Source: Candidatus Altarchaeales archaeon
GTDB lineage: Archaea; Altiarchaeota; Altiarchaeia; IMC4; SCGC-AAA252-I15
NCBI GenBank assembly: GCA_014727915.1
Contig: WJMO01000005.1
Span: forward strand, 1-64,000
Length of the DNA: 64,000 bases
Direction of reading: 5' to 3'
Shown: positions 33,419 to 41,985 of the stretch, in pieces
Layout: every line of letters starts with the position of its first letter
Position numbering within the stretch: the stretch's first letter is position 1
Position numbers and translations under genes: made by a program
Notes under the pieces: model-generated
The model's database searches: none
Told to the model about the DNA's origin: nothing
What the model saw: only the letters and a program-made list of their open reading frames with translations

Positions 33419-33835
33419 TTAAGGCTTCAATTTTTCGGCTTTATTCCTCTCTGGGTCACCGAGCAGGTCTCGGTTGTGCTCTTCCCTGGGCAGCTGATAA
33501 TAGAACATGTTCCTTATCACCGACATTAGGATCATCCCTGACATAAGCCCAAAACTCAGGCCTGCACCCATTTCACCCCCTAATAGGCTCTTAAGGTAAT
33601 GGGTCAGTGTCCTGGCTAATACTATGAACAACAGGGGGTTGACCATTGCAGCAGCTATCATGCCCTCTTCTAGGCCCAGCCTGCGAACATAGAACCTGTA
33701 GAGGGGGCTGGTGTCTTCGTTTATCCAATTGGGGAAACCGAATCCCCTGACCTTCCTGAAGCAGAGATAGGTGACGAGGACATCGCACCAGACCATCAAC
33801 GTTAATAAAAGATGTAGGAGGGTGTATTCCATCAT
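33419..33835 (-). CDS. Membrane protein of unknown function, upstream of the pilin candidate
   Basis: 138 aa with about three to four hydrophobic segments (3-25, 58-78, 90-110) and a charged tail ending EERNKAEKLKP-like. WINEDTSPLYRFYVRRLGLEEG lies between the first two segments. Start taken at the first of two tandem ATGs; a TTG at 33838 is also possible. No family recognised. It ends 70 bases before the VirB2-like gene on the same strand. Confidence 0.55.
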   Translation of the reverse strand: MMEYTLLHLLLTLMVWCDVLVTYLCFRKVRGFGFPNWINEDTSPLYRFYVRRLGLEEGMIAAAMVNPLLFIVLARTLTHYLKSLLGGEMGAGLSFGLMSGMILMSVIRNMFYYQLPREEHNRDLLGDPERNKAEKLKP

Positions 33836-33905
33836 CAACTGAATCCACTCCAGAATTAATAAATGACCAAGAACATTTTTTTCCCGTGATTCTCAATTCT
33901 TCATT

Positions 33906-35132
33906 ATGTCACTGTCAGATCCTGCCCGGGCGGTTCTGGAATCTAATGACGTAGACGGCTCTAGCACTCGTCCCAGCCCCCGCCTCTATCCCCACCAGTG
34001 GCTTTGGGACTCCTGTTTCATCGCAGTCGGCTACTCCCACTTCAACGTGTCCAGGGCCAAGCGGGAGATTTTAAGCGCTCTTGGGGGCCAGTGGGAGAAT
34101 GGCATGATACCCCATATAAGATTCAACCCTGAGGTGAGGGACTACTTCCCCTCGCCGGGTGATTGGGGTGTACCGGACGGGAAAATGACCTCCGGCATAA
34201 CCCAGCCGCCAATGCCGGCCATCGCAGCATGGGAGATATTCCGGCGAGACAGGGACCGTTCCTTCCTGGAGAAAGTGCATGGCAGCCTCTGCAGCTACCA
34301 CGAATACCTACACAGTGAACGAGGCGGAGAAGTCCTGTTCATAGTACACCCTTGGGAGAGCGGCATGGATAACTCCCCGATATTCGACAGCGCTTTGCAG
34401 AGGATTGAAGTCGATGACACGCTTGAATATTTGAGGATGGACCGAGACCTGGTGGATGAGGCTCAAAGGCCTGTGAAGGAGCACTATGACCGGTACATGC
34501 AACTGCTGAAGACTTTCCAGGAGTTTGAATACGACATTGGAGATATCAGGCGGAATTCTGACTTCATATTCGAGGATGTGCTTTTCAACTCCATATGGTC
34601 CCGTGCCAACCAAGACTTGGCGAGGATATGCAGGGAGGTCGGAGAGGATGGTGCGGAATATAGTGAATGGTGTGAAAGGACCAATGAGGAAATGGCCCGC
34701 CGGGAATTCAGATGCTACGACGCAAAATCAGAGGAGTATGTTGAAAAGCTGAGCTGCGCGGCCATAATGCCATTGTATGCCGACGCTGTTGAAAAAGACG
34801 ACCTGGCTGGTGTCCTGTCGTCGATTGACGCCCTAACCCTAGAGCACCCAATCTGCTCATATGGGCCCGGCCAGCCCGAGTTCGACCCTTCCTGCTACTG
34901 GCGCGGACCCGTATGGGTCAACATAAACTGGTTCCTCATAAGGGGCCTGCTGGACTACGGATTAAACGACCTGGCACGGGAAATCACAGGCAAGACGCTT
35001 AAGATGATAGGGGAAAACGGTTTCCGAGAATACTACAATCCGCTCTCAGGTGAAGGCTATGGTGGTGATAGGTTCAGCTGGACGGCAGCATTATGCATAG
35101 ATATCGAAAAGTCGATGGTGAACGGCATATGA
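33906..35132 (+). CDS. MGH1/GH63-like (alpha/alpha)6-barrel glycoside hydrolase
   Basis: 408 aa, no signal peptide. YPHQWLWDSCFIAVGYSHFN at about residues 27-46 is the conserved opening of mannosylglycerate-hydrolase/trehalase-like barrels, with WENGMIPHIRF next. HPWESGMDNSPIFDSAL supplies the usual general-acid Asp region, and YWRGPVWVNINWFLIRGL with GYGGDRFSWTAALCID close the fold. It may act on mannosylglycerate, glucosylglycerate or cytoplasmic oligosaccharides. The start lacks about 20 residues seen in some relatives. Confidence 0.8.
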   Translation: MSLSDPARAVLESNDVDGSSTRPSPRLYPHQWLWDSCFIAVGYSHFNVSRAKREILSALGGQWENGMIPHIRFNPEVRDYFPSPGDWGVPDGKMTSGITQPPMPAIAAWEIFRRDRDRSFLEKVHGSLCSYHEYLHSERGGEVLFIVHPWESGMDNSPIFDSALQRIEVDDTLEYLRMDRDLVDEAQRPVKEHYDRYMQLLKTFQEFEYDIGDIRRNSDFIFEDVLFNSIWSRANQDLARICREVGEDGAEYSEWCERTNEEMARREFRCYDAKSEEYVEKLSCAAIMPLYADAVEKDDLAGVLSSIDALTLEHPICSYGPGQPEFDPSCYWRGPVWVNINWFLIRGLLDYGLNDLAREITGKTLKMIGENGFREYYNPLSGEGYGGDRFSWTAALCIDIEKSMVNGI

Positions 35133-35168
35133 TTAAATATACCCAATGAGCCTAATATTATCCTGATA

Positions 35169-36185
35169 ATGCTTCCTATGCGATACTATGTTGCTCTGAT
35201 AATCGTGGTGGCATCTCTCATATTGTACTATGTCTCATGGCCTCTCGGTTTTTTGGAAGTTATTTCACCCCCGCCGGTGGCAGACCTCTTCATAAAAGAC
35301 CCTGGGAATCCCCTCGACCTTCCATACGGGCCTGCCTCTGGCTGTCTACACCCAGATGTTAAATACTTCCCTGAAGGACGATCCGGGTACAGGTTCTGGA
35401 TGTACTACACACCATGGCCCCCCGACTCTGCCGAATACCCATACCTCGCCCGTTCAAACGATACCGTCAATTTCACATCAGAAGATGTGGTGAACCCCCT
35501 GTTCACCCCTGGCACGCCTGGCAGCTGGGATGACAGCTACCTGGCCGACGTGGATGTTATGCTAGTGAACGACACCTGGATGATGTACTATGCCGGGTGC
35601 TCCTCGGATCAGTGCAGCATAGGCCTCGCGCTTTCTGGCGATGGCGTAAACTGGCGGAAATACCGTTCAAACCCCGTGATCCCTGAACCGTCAGTAGAGC
35701 CGACAGTCGTCCTGGCGGATGGATCGTACCACATGTGGTACTCATGCAACAAAAAATCCCTGATAGTCTCTGCACTATCCAAGATGAAAATAATCAAGAA
35801 CATGTTTGTCTGCTATGCAACCTCTGAGGATGGCATTAGCTGGGATAGACACGGGACCGTGGACATACCACCGACCTACTATAACATCCATGCGAACGTG
35901 GTCTTTGATGATGGAACCTTCCATATGATGAGGCGCGCCCGCGACGGCATCAGCCTAGCATACTACACTTCAGAGGACGGAATTGACTGGGAACTACAGG
36001 GTTACGTACTATCCCCCTCACCCGAAGAAAGGCAGATATATCGCTCGTCTCAGCTGGAGAGCCCTCTCTCAGACGACTGGGTCGAACTGGACGGCAGCAG
36101 AATAATCTATTACTCATACCTTAACTTCACCGAACCAGGTTTTAACACCCCGCGCATAGGACTCGCAATAGAGGATACAGTTTGA
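35169..36185 (+). CDS. Membrane-anchored five-bladed beta-propeller, glycosidase-like
   Basis: 338 aa. One N-terminal membrane helix (about 8-26) anchors an extracellular domain built of repeated blades: CLHPDVKYF...YRFWMYYTPWP, VDVMLVNDTWMMYYAGCSSD, VEPTVVLADGSYHMWYS, ISWDRHG and LAYYTSEDGIDWE. The D-V-x-Y-x-x-x-W-x-M-Y-Y pattern is that of GH43/GH62/GH130-type propellers. Catalytic acids cannot be fixed by eye. gattaaatatacc (35131-35143) is a TATA-like box for a leaderless start. It directly follows the MGH1-like gene. Confidence 0.7.
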   Translation: MLPMRYYVALIIVVASLILYYVSWPLGFLEVISPPPVADLFIKDPGNPLDLPYGPASGCLHPDVKYFPEGRSGYRFWMYYTPWPPDSAEYPYLARSNDTVNFTSEDVVNPLFTPGTPGSWDDSYLADVDVMLVNDTWMMYYAGCSSDQCSIGLALSGDGVNWRKYRSNPVIPEPSVEPTVVLADGSYHMWYSCNKKSLIVSALSKMKIIKNMFVCYATSEDGISWDRHGTVDIPPTYYNIHANVVFDDGTFHMMRRARDGISLAYYTSEDGIDWELQGYVLSPSPEERQIYRSSQLESPLSDDWVELDGSRIIYYSYLNFTEPGFNTPRIGLAIEDTV

Positions 36186-36233
36186 AACGTCTTTAATGTG
36201 TATCTTTTAACCGCCCAATACCAGAAATGATTC

Positions 36234-37088
36234 ATGACGGATCCCTCCTCGTCCATAGTTCCGGGGTTGGTGGATTTCATCTCACAGATGCCTTCGAAGG
36301 TCACATCCGGCGACCTGCTTGCGGTATCCCTTGTCCTGATATCCATCTACCTCCTGGTCTACTTGATAAACAAGCTCACCGGGCTGATAATATTCCTACT
36401 CAAGAAGGTATTCCTCCTGGTGATCGTCCTACTGGCATTCTACAGGTTCATGGAGGATTTCATGACGAAGGTGGGGGCTGAGGGCTTCACCCAAGACAAC
36501 CTAGTGCTCGGGGTGGCGGGCACATTTGTGGGTTTCATAGCCACTGCCATAGCACTCTACGCCGCCCTATCCTCGCTGAAGGACATACACATATCACGAA
36601 CCGATGGTAAGAAGAAAGAGGAAGAGGAGGTTGGAGCGGAGCCTGAAGAGGTCGAAAGCGAGAAGAAAGAGATGAAACCAGGCAAGGAAGACTCTGGGCT
36701 CGGATTAAGCAATCTGTTGTCTGTCCAATCGCTGAAGAGCGACCGCCACCTCGGCGCAGTATTGGCCTACCTGGTGATCGCCGAGTTCGGGGTGTTCTCA
36801 TCCAAGACCATGGCCGCCCCCACACCCGCGGTCGGAGTCGGGTTCTTCGCGGTCTTCATGGTGGCTGCGCTTTTCTTCATACGCCAGAGCTACAGCGACT
36901 ACATGAAGGGGCTCCGTCACCTGGGAGCAGCAATCCTATTCGGCGGAATCCTCTCCCTGATACTGGGGCACTTCTGGGGGGGCTATCCTCTCGAAAAGCT
37001 ACTGTCAACAGCCTATTTCGCAACCGACTCACTGGTAGCCCTTGTTACCGGGCTTTCAGTGAGCCTTTTCATGGGAAGCAGAAGCTAA
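36234..37088 (+). CDS. Polytopic membrane protein with a charged central loop
   Basis: 284 aa. Three N-terminal hydrophobic segments (about 27-47, 51-70, 86-108), a Lys/Glu-rich cytoplasmic loop (120-160, KKKEEEEVGAEPEEVESEKKEM) and three or four C-terminal segments. No family recognised. A ttttaacc box is about 25 bases upstream. The last 33 bases overlap the convergent gene at 37056-37700. Confidence 0.6.
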   Translation: MTDPSSSIVPGLVDFISQMPSKVTSGDLLAVSLVLISIYLLVYLINKLTGLIIFLLKKVFLLVIVLLAFYRFMEDFMTKVGAEGFTQDNLVLGVAGTFVGFIATAIALYAALSSLKDIHISRTDGKKKEEEEVGAEPEEVESEKKEMKPGKEDSGLGLSNLLSVQSLKSDRHLGAVLAYLVIAEFGVFSSKTMAAPTPAVGVGFFAVFMVAALFFIRQSYSDYMKGLRHLGAAILFGGILSLILGHFWGGYPLEKLLSTAYFATDSLVALVTGLSVSLFMGSRS

Positions 37089-37700
37089 AACCTTTTTATC
37101 CTCTTTGCTGAGCAGGCGGGCTTCCAACAGTATCAGCGGCAGGGACGCTATTACCGCAATCACGAAAAGGAAAACAGTCAGCGACATAATCCCCACCAGG
37201 ACGTTCAATCCCCCGACAGTCTTGAACAGCTTGTTATCCCGGGCTCTCCAGACCCCAACACCAAAGGCTAATGAGGTGATGCCCGAGACTATGGCGCCAA
37301 CAAGGTAGGATGCCATGTAGAAGGTGTTGGTGTGGCTGCTTCCCATCCAAAAAAGGAGTTCGCCGACTATCTCGAAACCCATGGCGATCATCGAGGACAA
37401 TACCGCCATTGCAGAAGCGTAACCCAGCAACCTGCTCTTGCACTCCAATCCCAACTTCATGAAACCTGTGATGGCAACCGAGTAGACGACGAAGGTCACA
37501 GGCGCGAACAACGCCATCAACAGCGAGAAATTCCTGTAAGCGTCCGGGGAGTCCCCCCTCTCATAGCTGACATAAAAAGACACTGGCAACAGTATAAGGT
37601 ACAATATAAACGTCAGATAGTATGCCCTGACGCTGACGCTGAACGGAAAATCCCGTAGCACCCCATCAACGTGCTTTCCGAACAGGCTGGAACCGCCCAT
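37056..37700 (-). CDS. Six-TM DUF998-like membrane protein
   Basis: 214 aa with six hydrophobic segments. ALFAPVTFVVYSVAITGF and GFEIVGELLFW fit DUF998-type or related small membrane families, but the match is weak. It ends with a Lys/His-rich tail (ASASHEKAH). Function unknown. Convergent overlap of 33 bases with its neighbour. Confidence 0.55.
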   Translation of the reverse strand: MGGSSLFGKHVDGVLRDFPFSVSVRAYYLTFILYLILLPVSFYVSYERGDSPDAYRNFSLLMALFAPVTFVVYSVAITGFMKLGLECKSRLLGYASAMAVLSSMIAMGFEIVGELLFWMGSSHTNTFYMASYLVGAIVSGITSLAFGVGVWRARDNKLFKTVGGLNVLVGIMSLTVFLFVIAVIASLPLILLEARLLSKEDKKVLASASHEKAH

Positions 37701-37737
37701 GATTTACTTCTCTCAATCCACGGTTAAAAAGCCAATT

Positions 37738-38103
37738 TCACCTGTTTTCTGTGCTGTCCAGTGGAACGCCACGATATGACATGATTCCCTCACATCCACT
37801 GCTTTCCCCCCTTATGAACTTTCTCGCTGCATCCTCGCCCAACTCCTTCATATCCGCCGACCGGAACAGCAGCTGGATTCCATGTACCGTGGGCTTTCCA
37901 CCTCTCATAACCTGCAACCCCAGGGAATCCAACCTCATGCCCTCCAAGTCCTCCTTCAAACAGTCTTCGGATGTTATCCAGAGGTCGCCGCCCATGCCAA
38001 GGCACACATAACCCTCCAAAACCCTTGAGTCCACGCCATAGTCTCTAGTCCAGGACTCTACTATCCTCTTCTTCTCCTTGCTGTTTAGTATCTTCAACAT
38101 CAT
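37738..38103 (-). CDS. Small NOL1/NOP2-associated domain protein
   Basis: 121 aa from the ATG at 38103, which overlaps the TGA of the RNA methyltransferase gene by 4 bases (a longer frame starting further upstream lies inside that gene and is rejected). KILNSKEKKRIVESW, GYVCLGMGGDLWITSED, LQVMRGGKPTVHGIQLLFR and a C-terminal AARKFIRG...YRG resemble the pre-PUA/C-terminal domain found at the end of, or beside, archaeal NOL1/NOP2 methyltransferases. Probably the RNA-binding partner of the enzyme upstream (inference). Confidence 0.7.
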   Translation of the reverse strand: MMLKILNSKEKKRIVESWTRDYGVDSRVLEGYVCLGMGGDLWITSEDCLKEDLEGMRLDSLGLQVMRGGKPTVHGIQLLFRSADMKELGEDAARKFIRGESSGCEGIMSYRGVPLDSTENR

Positions 38104-38987
38104 CTTCTCAGCTTCGCCGCGAAAAAACCGCCCGTGTCGTTCTCGTGGGGGTATATGCGCACGCTGTTCTCCACCTCTGGACCATAACGTTTGCCCTTCC
38201 ATTCCAATAGTCCGTTCCTGCTCTTGAACTCCCCGCCTATGCCCTCACATGACAGGCCATGTTTCCTAATCGCATGGTCTACTACTGCCTCGTTCTCCTC
38301 CGGGCTGAACGTGCAGGTGCTATAGACCAGCACACCATCCTTCTTCAGAAAGCTTGCTGCAACATCCATGAGCTTCCTCTGAACACCAGCGCACCTTCTC
38401 ACATTACCCTCGCTCCAGGACTTCAACGCTTCCGGGTTCTCACGCAGCTGCCCCAAGTTGCTGCAGGGAGCATCCAACAGGACCCTATCGAACCGCATTT
38501 TGCTCCTGAACCGGGCCCCGTCCACGTTCGACACAACCGTGTTAACGACGCCCATCCGGTTCAAGTTGAACCGCAGCGTCTTCAAACGCTGACTGTCCAA
38601 CTCATTGGCGACGATACAACCCTCATTCTTCATCATCGCAGCCATCTGCGTGGTCTTGCTGCCAGGCGCAGCCGTCAGGTCTAGCACGCAATCGCATTCA
38701 ACAGGGTCCAGGACCTCGGCTGCCAGCATGCTCGCGCTCTCCTGCACGTAAAGCAGTCCCTGGAAGTGTTCTATCGAGTCCCCAACCCGCGCCTCCGTGT
38801 AGAATCCCGTGTGCGACCAGGGCACGGGCTCAGAATCGAAAACACTCGTCACATCGTCTATGGACGCCTTCAACGTGTTCACACGGTATGAAGTCCGCGG
38901 GGGCCTGCTGCAGGCCTCCGCAAACTCATCGTATTCCCCCTCCAGTTGAAGCCTCAATCTAGCCTCTAATACCCCGGGTATTTGCAT
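38100..38987 (-). CDS. NOL1/NOP2/Sun family RNA m5C methyltransferase
   Basis: 295 aa. VLDLTAAPGSKTTQMAAMM is the SAM-binding motif I, VNVDGARF motif III, LLDAPCSNLGQ motif IV and VYSTCTFSPEENE motif VI. Both catalytic cysteines (P-C and T-C) are present. It methylates cytosine C5 in rRNA or tRNA. The RNA-binding N-terminal part (TSYRVNTLKA) is short, and no PUA domain is fused. The small domain protein downstream, translationally coupled, may replace it. Confidence 0.92.
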   Translation of the reverse strand: MQIPGVLEARLRLQLEGEYDEFAEACSRPPRTSYRVNTLKASIDDVTSVFDSEPVPWSHTGFYTEARVGDSIEHFQGLLYVQESASMLAAEVLDPVECDCVLDLTAAPGSKTTQMAAMMKNEGCIVANELDSQRLKTLRFNLNRMGVVNTVVSNVDGARFRSKMRFDRVLLDAPCSNLGQLRENPEALKSWSEGNVRRCAGVQRKLMDVAASFLKKDGVLVYSTCTFSPEENEAVVDHAIRKHGLSCEGIGGEFKSRNGLLEWKGKRYGPEVENSVRIYPHENDTGGFFAAKLRR

Positions 38988-39054
38988 TTTTATTGTCGTA
39001 TGTGAGTATAGTTAAGCCATAATTTCATTAAATATTGTTTAGAGAGTTTTTAGG

Positions 39055-39474
39055 ATGGAATACAAGGTTGTTGTTTCGGACTCCAAGACAGGGAAATCCT
39101 ACAATGTGGAGTTAAAGGACCAGGAAGCCAAGAAAATCAAGGGCTTGAAGATATCAGACAGCTTAGAAGGCGCGGTGGTCGGCCTCCCAGGGTACAAGCT
39201 CGAAGTGACAGGCGGAAGCGACAAAGGAGGCTTCCCCATGAAGAAGGGAGTGCACGGGGCAACCGCGCAGAAGATACTCATGGGCAAGGGCACAGGCTAC
39301 AGGGCCAAGACCGGAGACCGGGCCAGGAGGCGCATACACGGCGAGGAAGTCGGAGACAATGTGGTCCAGGTAAACACCAAAATAATCGAATACGGCAGCA
39401 AACCAGTGGATGAACTTCTAGGAAAACCAGCCGAGGAACCCGGAGAAGAGGAGAAAACCGAGGGGGGTGCCTGA
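39055..39474 (+). CDS. rps6e: Ribosomal protein S6e
   Basis: 139 aa, usual archaeal length. [41 protein letters not shown] and [25 protein letters not shown] are diagnostic. A Glu-rich tail ends it. It is followed 5 bases later by aIF2 gamma, a common archaeal pair. Confidence 0.97.
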   Translation: MEYKVVVSDSKTGKSYNVELKDQEAKKIKGLKISDSLEGAVVGLPGYKLEVTGGSDKGGFPMKKGVHGATAQKILMGKGTGYRAKTGDRARRRIHGEEVGDNVVQVNTKIIEYGSKPVDELLGKPAEEPGEEEKTEGGA

Positions 39475-39479
39475 TTCCC

Positions 39480-40679
39480 ATGCAGTCAGAGGTCAACATC
39501 GGTTTGGTGGGCCACGTAGACCATGGTAAGACAACCCTGACCAAAGCCCTCTCCGGCCGGTGGACCGACACCCACAGCGAGGAAATACGCAGGGGAATCT
39601 CCATAAGGCTCGGCTACGCCGACATAGACCTTTACCGGTGCGAATCCTGCCCAGAGCCCGACTGCTTCACAACAGACAAGAAATGCGGCAAATGCGGGGG
39701 AGAAGCCAAGCTAATGCGCAGGGTGTCATTCGTCGACGCCCCAGGCCACGAGACCCTAATGGCCACCATGCTGTCCGGAGCCGCCATAATGGACGGCGCC
39801 CTTCTGGTTATCGCAGCCAACGAGAAATGCCCCCAACCCCAGACAGCCGAGCACCTCACAGCACTGGACAGCCTCGGAATAAAGAACATCGTCATCGCCC
39901 AGAACAAAGTCGACCTCGTGGAGAGCGACCGTGCCAAGGAGAACTTCAAGGAGATAAAAGAGTTCATAAAAGGCACTTCACTGGAAGACGCTCCCATCAT
40001 ACCCATCGCAGCACACTACGGAGTGAACATGGACATACTCATACAGGCCATGGAGGAGTTCATCCCCACGCCCGAACGCGACAAGAAGCTGCCTGCCCGC
40101 ATGTACGTGGCCCGCTCGTTCGACATCAACAAGCCAGGCGTCGACGTAACCGAACTTTCCGGAGGCATACTAGGCGGGTCCCTGACACAGGGGGAGATAA
40201 AGGTCGGCGACGAGATAGAACTGAGTCCCGGCGTGAAGAAGAAGAACACCTACCGGCCCATAACCACCAAGGTGGTCAGCTTGAGCGCCGGCGGGGAGGA
40301 AACTGATGCGGTCGACCCCGGAGGGCTGATAGCGATAGGCACCGAATTGGACCCCTCCCTGACCAAGTCAGACAACCTGTCCGGGAATGTCGTCGGCAAG
40401 CCCGGCACGCTGCCTCCAGTCAGGGAATCCCTCAAGCTCGATGTCAAACTACTCGACCGGCTGATAGGATTCGAAGAGGACATCAAGCCAATAGCGAAGG
40501 GAGAGCCGTTGATGCTCAGCTGCGGCAGCGCCGTCACCGTCGGCGTAGTCCAGAACCCCGGCAAGGGCGAGCTAGCATTGAAGCTCCCCGTCTGCGCAGA
40601 TGAAGGGGACAAGGTCGCCCTATCAAGGCGTGTGGGCGCCCGCTGGCACCTCATCGGATACGGAGTCATCAAAGACTAA
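39480..40679 (+). CDS. eif2g: Translation initiation factor aIF2 gamma
   Basis: 399 aa GTPase. G1 GHVDHGKTT (11-19), the zinc knuckle CESCPEPDC...CGKCG, G3 DAPGHE, G4 AQNKVDLV and domains II and III ([22 protein letters not shown], then [15 protein letters not shown]) are all present. It carries Met-tRNAi to the small subunit with aIF2 alpha (its gene starts at 63604) and beta. Slightly shorter than the usual ~410. Ends 1 base before the PIN gene. Confidence 0.97.
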   Translation: MQSEVNIGLVGHVDHGKTTLTKALSGRWTDTHSEEIRRGISIRLGYADIDLYRCESCPEPDCFTTDKKCGKCGGEAKLMRRVSFVDAPGHETLMATMLSGAAIMDGALLVIAANEKCPQPQTAEHLTALDSLGIKNIVIAQNKVDLVESDRAKENFKEIKEFIKGTSLEDAPIIPIAAHYGVNMDILIQAMEEFIPTPERDKKLPARMYVARSFDINKPGVDVTELSGGILGGSLTQGEIKVGDEIELSPGVKKKNTYRPITTKVVSLSAGGEETDAVDPGGLIAIGTELDPSLTKSDNLSGNVVGKPGTLPPVRESLKLDVKLLDRLIGFEEDIKPIAKGEPLMLSCGSAVTVGVVQNPGKGELALKLPVCADEGDKVALSRRVGARWHLIGYGVIKD

Positions 40680-40680
40680 A

Positions 40681-41055
40681 ATGGATGTTGTCCTGGACAC
40701 CAACTTCCTGCTACTCCCCCATCAGATGGGCGTGGACATATTCTCGGAGATAACCAGGGTCGTGTCCGAGGAGCATCGGCTGATGACGCTATCCCCCGTA
40801 CTGGCGGAGCTCAACAACCTCATAGGGCCTTCAGGAGACGGGGTCGCAGCCAAGGTCGGGATGCAGCTGCTCCTGGAAAAGAAGGTCTTCGTAGTCGGAG
40901 TCCCAGAGGCCAATGCGGACGAAGCGATAGTAAACTACGCAAGTGACAACAAGGCGATAGTCTGCACCAACGACGGGGGTCTGAAGTCACGACTGAAGAA
41001 GAAGCGGGTCAAGGTACTATGCCTGAAGGGCAAGGACCACCTAGGATTCGCATAA
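40681..41055 (+). CDS. PIN-domain nuclease, Fcf1/VapC9-like rRNA-processing type
   Basis: 124 aa, starting at the ATG 1 base after aIF2 gamma. LDTNFLLLP (first Asp), LAELNNL (Glu) and TNDGGLKSRL (Asp) give the PIN metal site. The S6e-aIF2g-PIN order is conserved in archaea, where this protein is thought to cleave pre-rRNA near Fcf1/Utp24 sites. It ends 19 bases from the convergent unknown operon. Confidence 0.85.
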   Translation: MDVVLDTNFLLLPHQMGVDIFSEITRVVSEEHRLMTLSPVLAELNNLIGPSGDGVAAKVGMQLLLEKKVFVVGVPEANADEAIVNYASDNKAIVCTNDGGLKSRLKKKRVKVLCLKGKDHLGFA

Positions 41056-41074
41056 TATTCTTTAAGGACTCTTA

Positions 41075-41941
41075 CTATTCGTGCCTTATTATCGTGCTCT
41101 CCTTGTCTAACGGGTTATCAACGAATTTTTGCAGTGTCATCCTGCCCTCGGCCACTTCACCGAGGTTGGCCAGCACCGGCAGCAGGTTGTTGTTGTAGAA
41201 CTGCTGTTTACCCATTGCAGTAGACCGTGTGCTATGGCCCGCTTTGAGGGCTGCTTTACCAGCTGCTTGTATCAGCTCTGGCTGAGCCAGTCCTTCACCG
41301 GGCTCCTTCAATCCCAGACTGTCGGCCCTGTCCCATATCCTCCTGCCCTCAACCCTGGCGTCCTCTATGATCTGGCCCAATGTCTTGTCGCAGTCGAAGC
41401 ACTCCCTGAATCTCATGTTGTTTCTGACATGCTCTGGAACAACATCCGCAAGTTTCATATTTTCCAGACTAGTAATCTGGCCTGGGATATGATTCCCTAG
41501 AACCGGGCTGTCCCGGCCTTGCTGCTCCAATGGCACGACCCTCATCGGCGTGGGCGTCAACCTGATCTCTTGCTCTGCGGGTGCCTGCGCACCATTTTCC
41601 AGTGGCCTTCCCTCGCACGTGAACCTGAGCTCGCCCGTGCTCTGAGCCACCTGCTTCATTAAATCCCTGTCTCCCCGCTTTAAAGCTGCCGCCGCCCTCT
41701 CCAACGCCCCCCTAACCTCCTTCATGTCCTCGCTTCTGCCTGTGCTGTCCCGAATAGCCAACAGCGAACTATGGCCGATCTGAGCTGCTTTGTTCGCAAG
41801 TCCCTTGCCCCTTATCTGCATCAGCCCGGGGTGAAGTTCCCCTGATTCGGATGTTAGGTCAACTTCTATGGTCGTCCTGCCACGTTCGTCCACGTTCTTG
41901 CTGACGCCTCTTATGTGCCTACGCTCCAGGGTGACTGCCAT
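41075..41941 (-). CDS. Module-A protein 4 of the 41-46 kb operon
   Basis: 288 aa, soluble. Residues about 5-115 form a domain (module A) shared with its operon neighbours: RRHIRGVSKNVDERGRTTIEV here matches PEDIKGVRTEVGEDGKLAIRV at 46093. Both then have ...HPG or ...PPG, an ...IGHSSLLAI / LGADSLSAI helix, and a Cys near the end of the domain (FTCEG / QGCKT). The C-terminal 150 residues are helical with CFDCDKTLG. No family is recognised. Last gene of a four-gene operon on the minus strand. Confidence 0.65.
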   Translation of the reverse strand: MAVTLERRHIRGVSKNVDERGRTTIEVDLTSESGELHPGLMQIRGKGLANKAAQIGHSSLLAIRDSTGRSEDMKEVRGALERAAAALKRGDRDLMKQVAQSTGELRFTCEGRPLENGAQAPAEQEIRLTPTPMRVVPLEQQGRDSPVLGNHIPGQITSLENMKLADVVPEHVRNNMRFRECFDCDKTLGQIIEDARVEGRRIWDRADSLGLKEPGEGLAQPELIQAAGKAALKAGHSTRSTAMGKQQFYNNNLLPVLANLGEVAEGRMTLQKFVDNPLDKESTIIRHE

Positions 41942-41985
41942 AAAAGCATATGGGAATCGATCAGTTAATAAATAGGGACTTACTC

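Noticed and set aside
32661-33835. Integrated mobile element at the tRNA-Arg gene
   Set aside because: A conjugation-like pilin gene beside a tRNA suggested it, but there is no integrase, no repeated tRNA 3' end and no clear composition change.
37738-38202. 154-aa version of the small gene after the RNA methyltransferase
   Set aside because: The first 33 residues lie inside the methyltransferase gene in another frame; the ATGA-overlap start at 38103 gives the conserved N-terminus.
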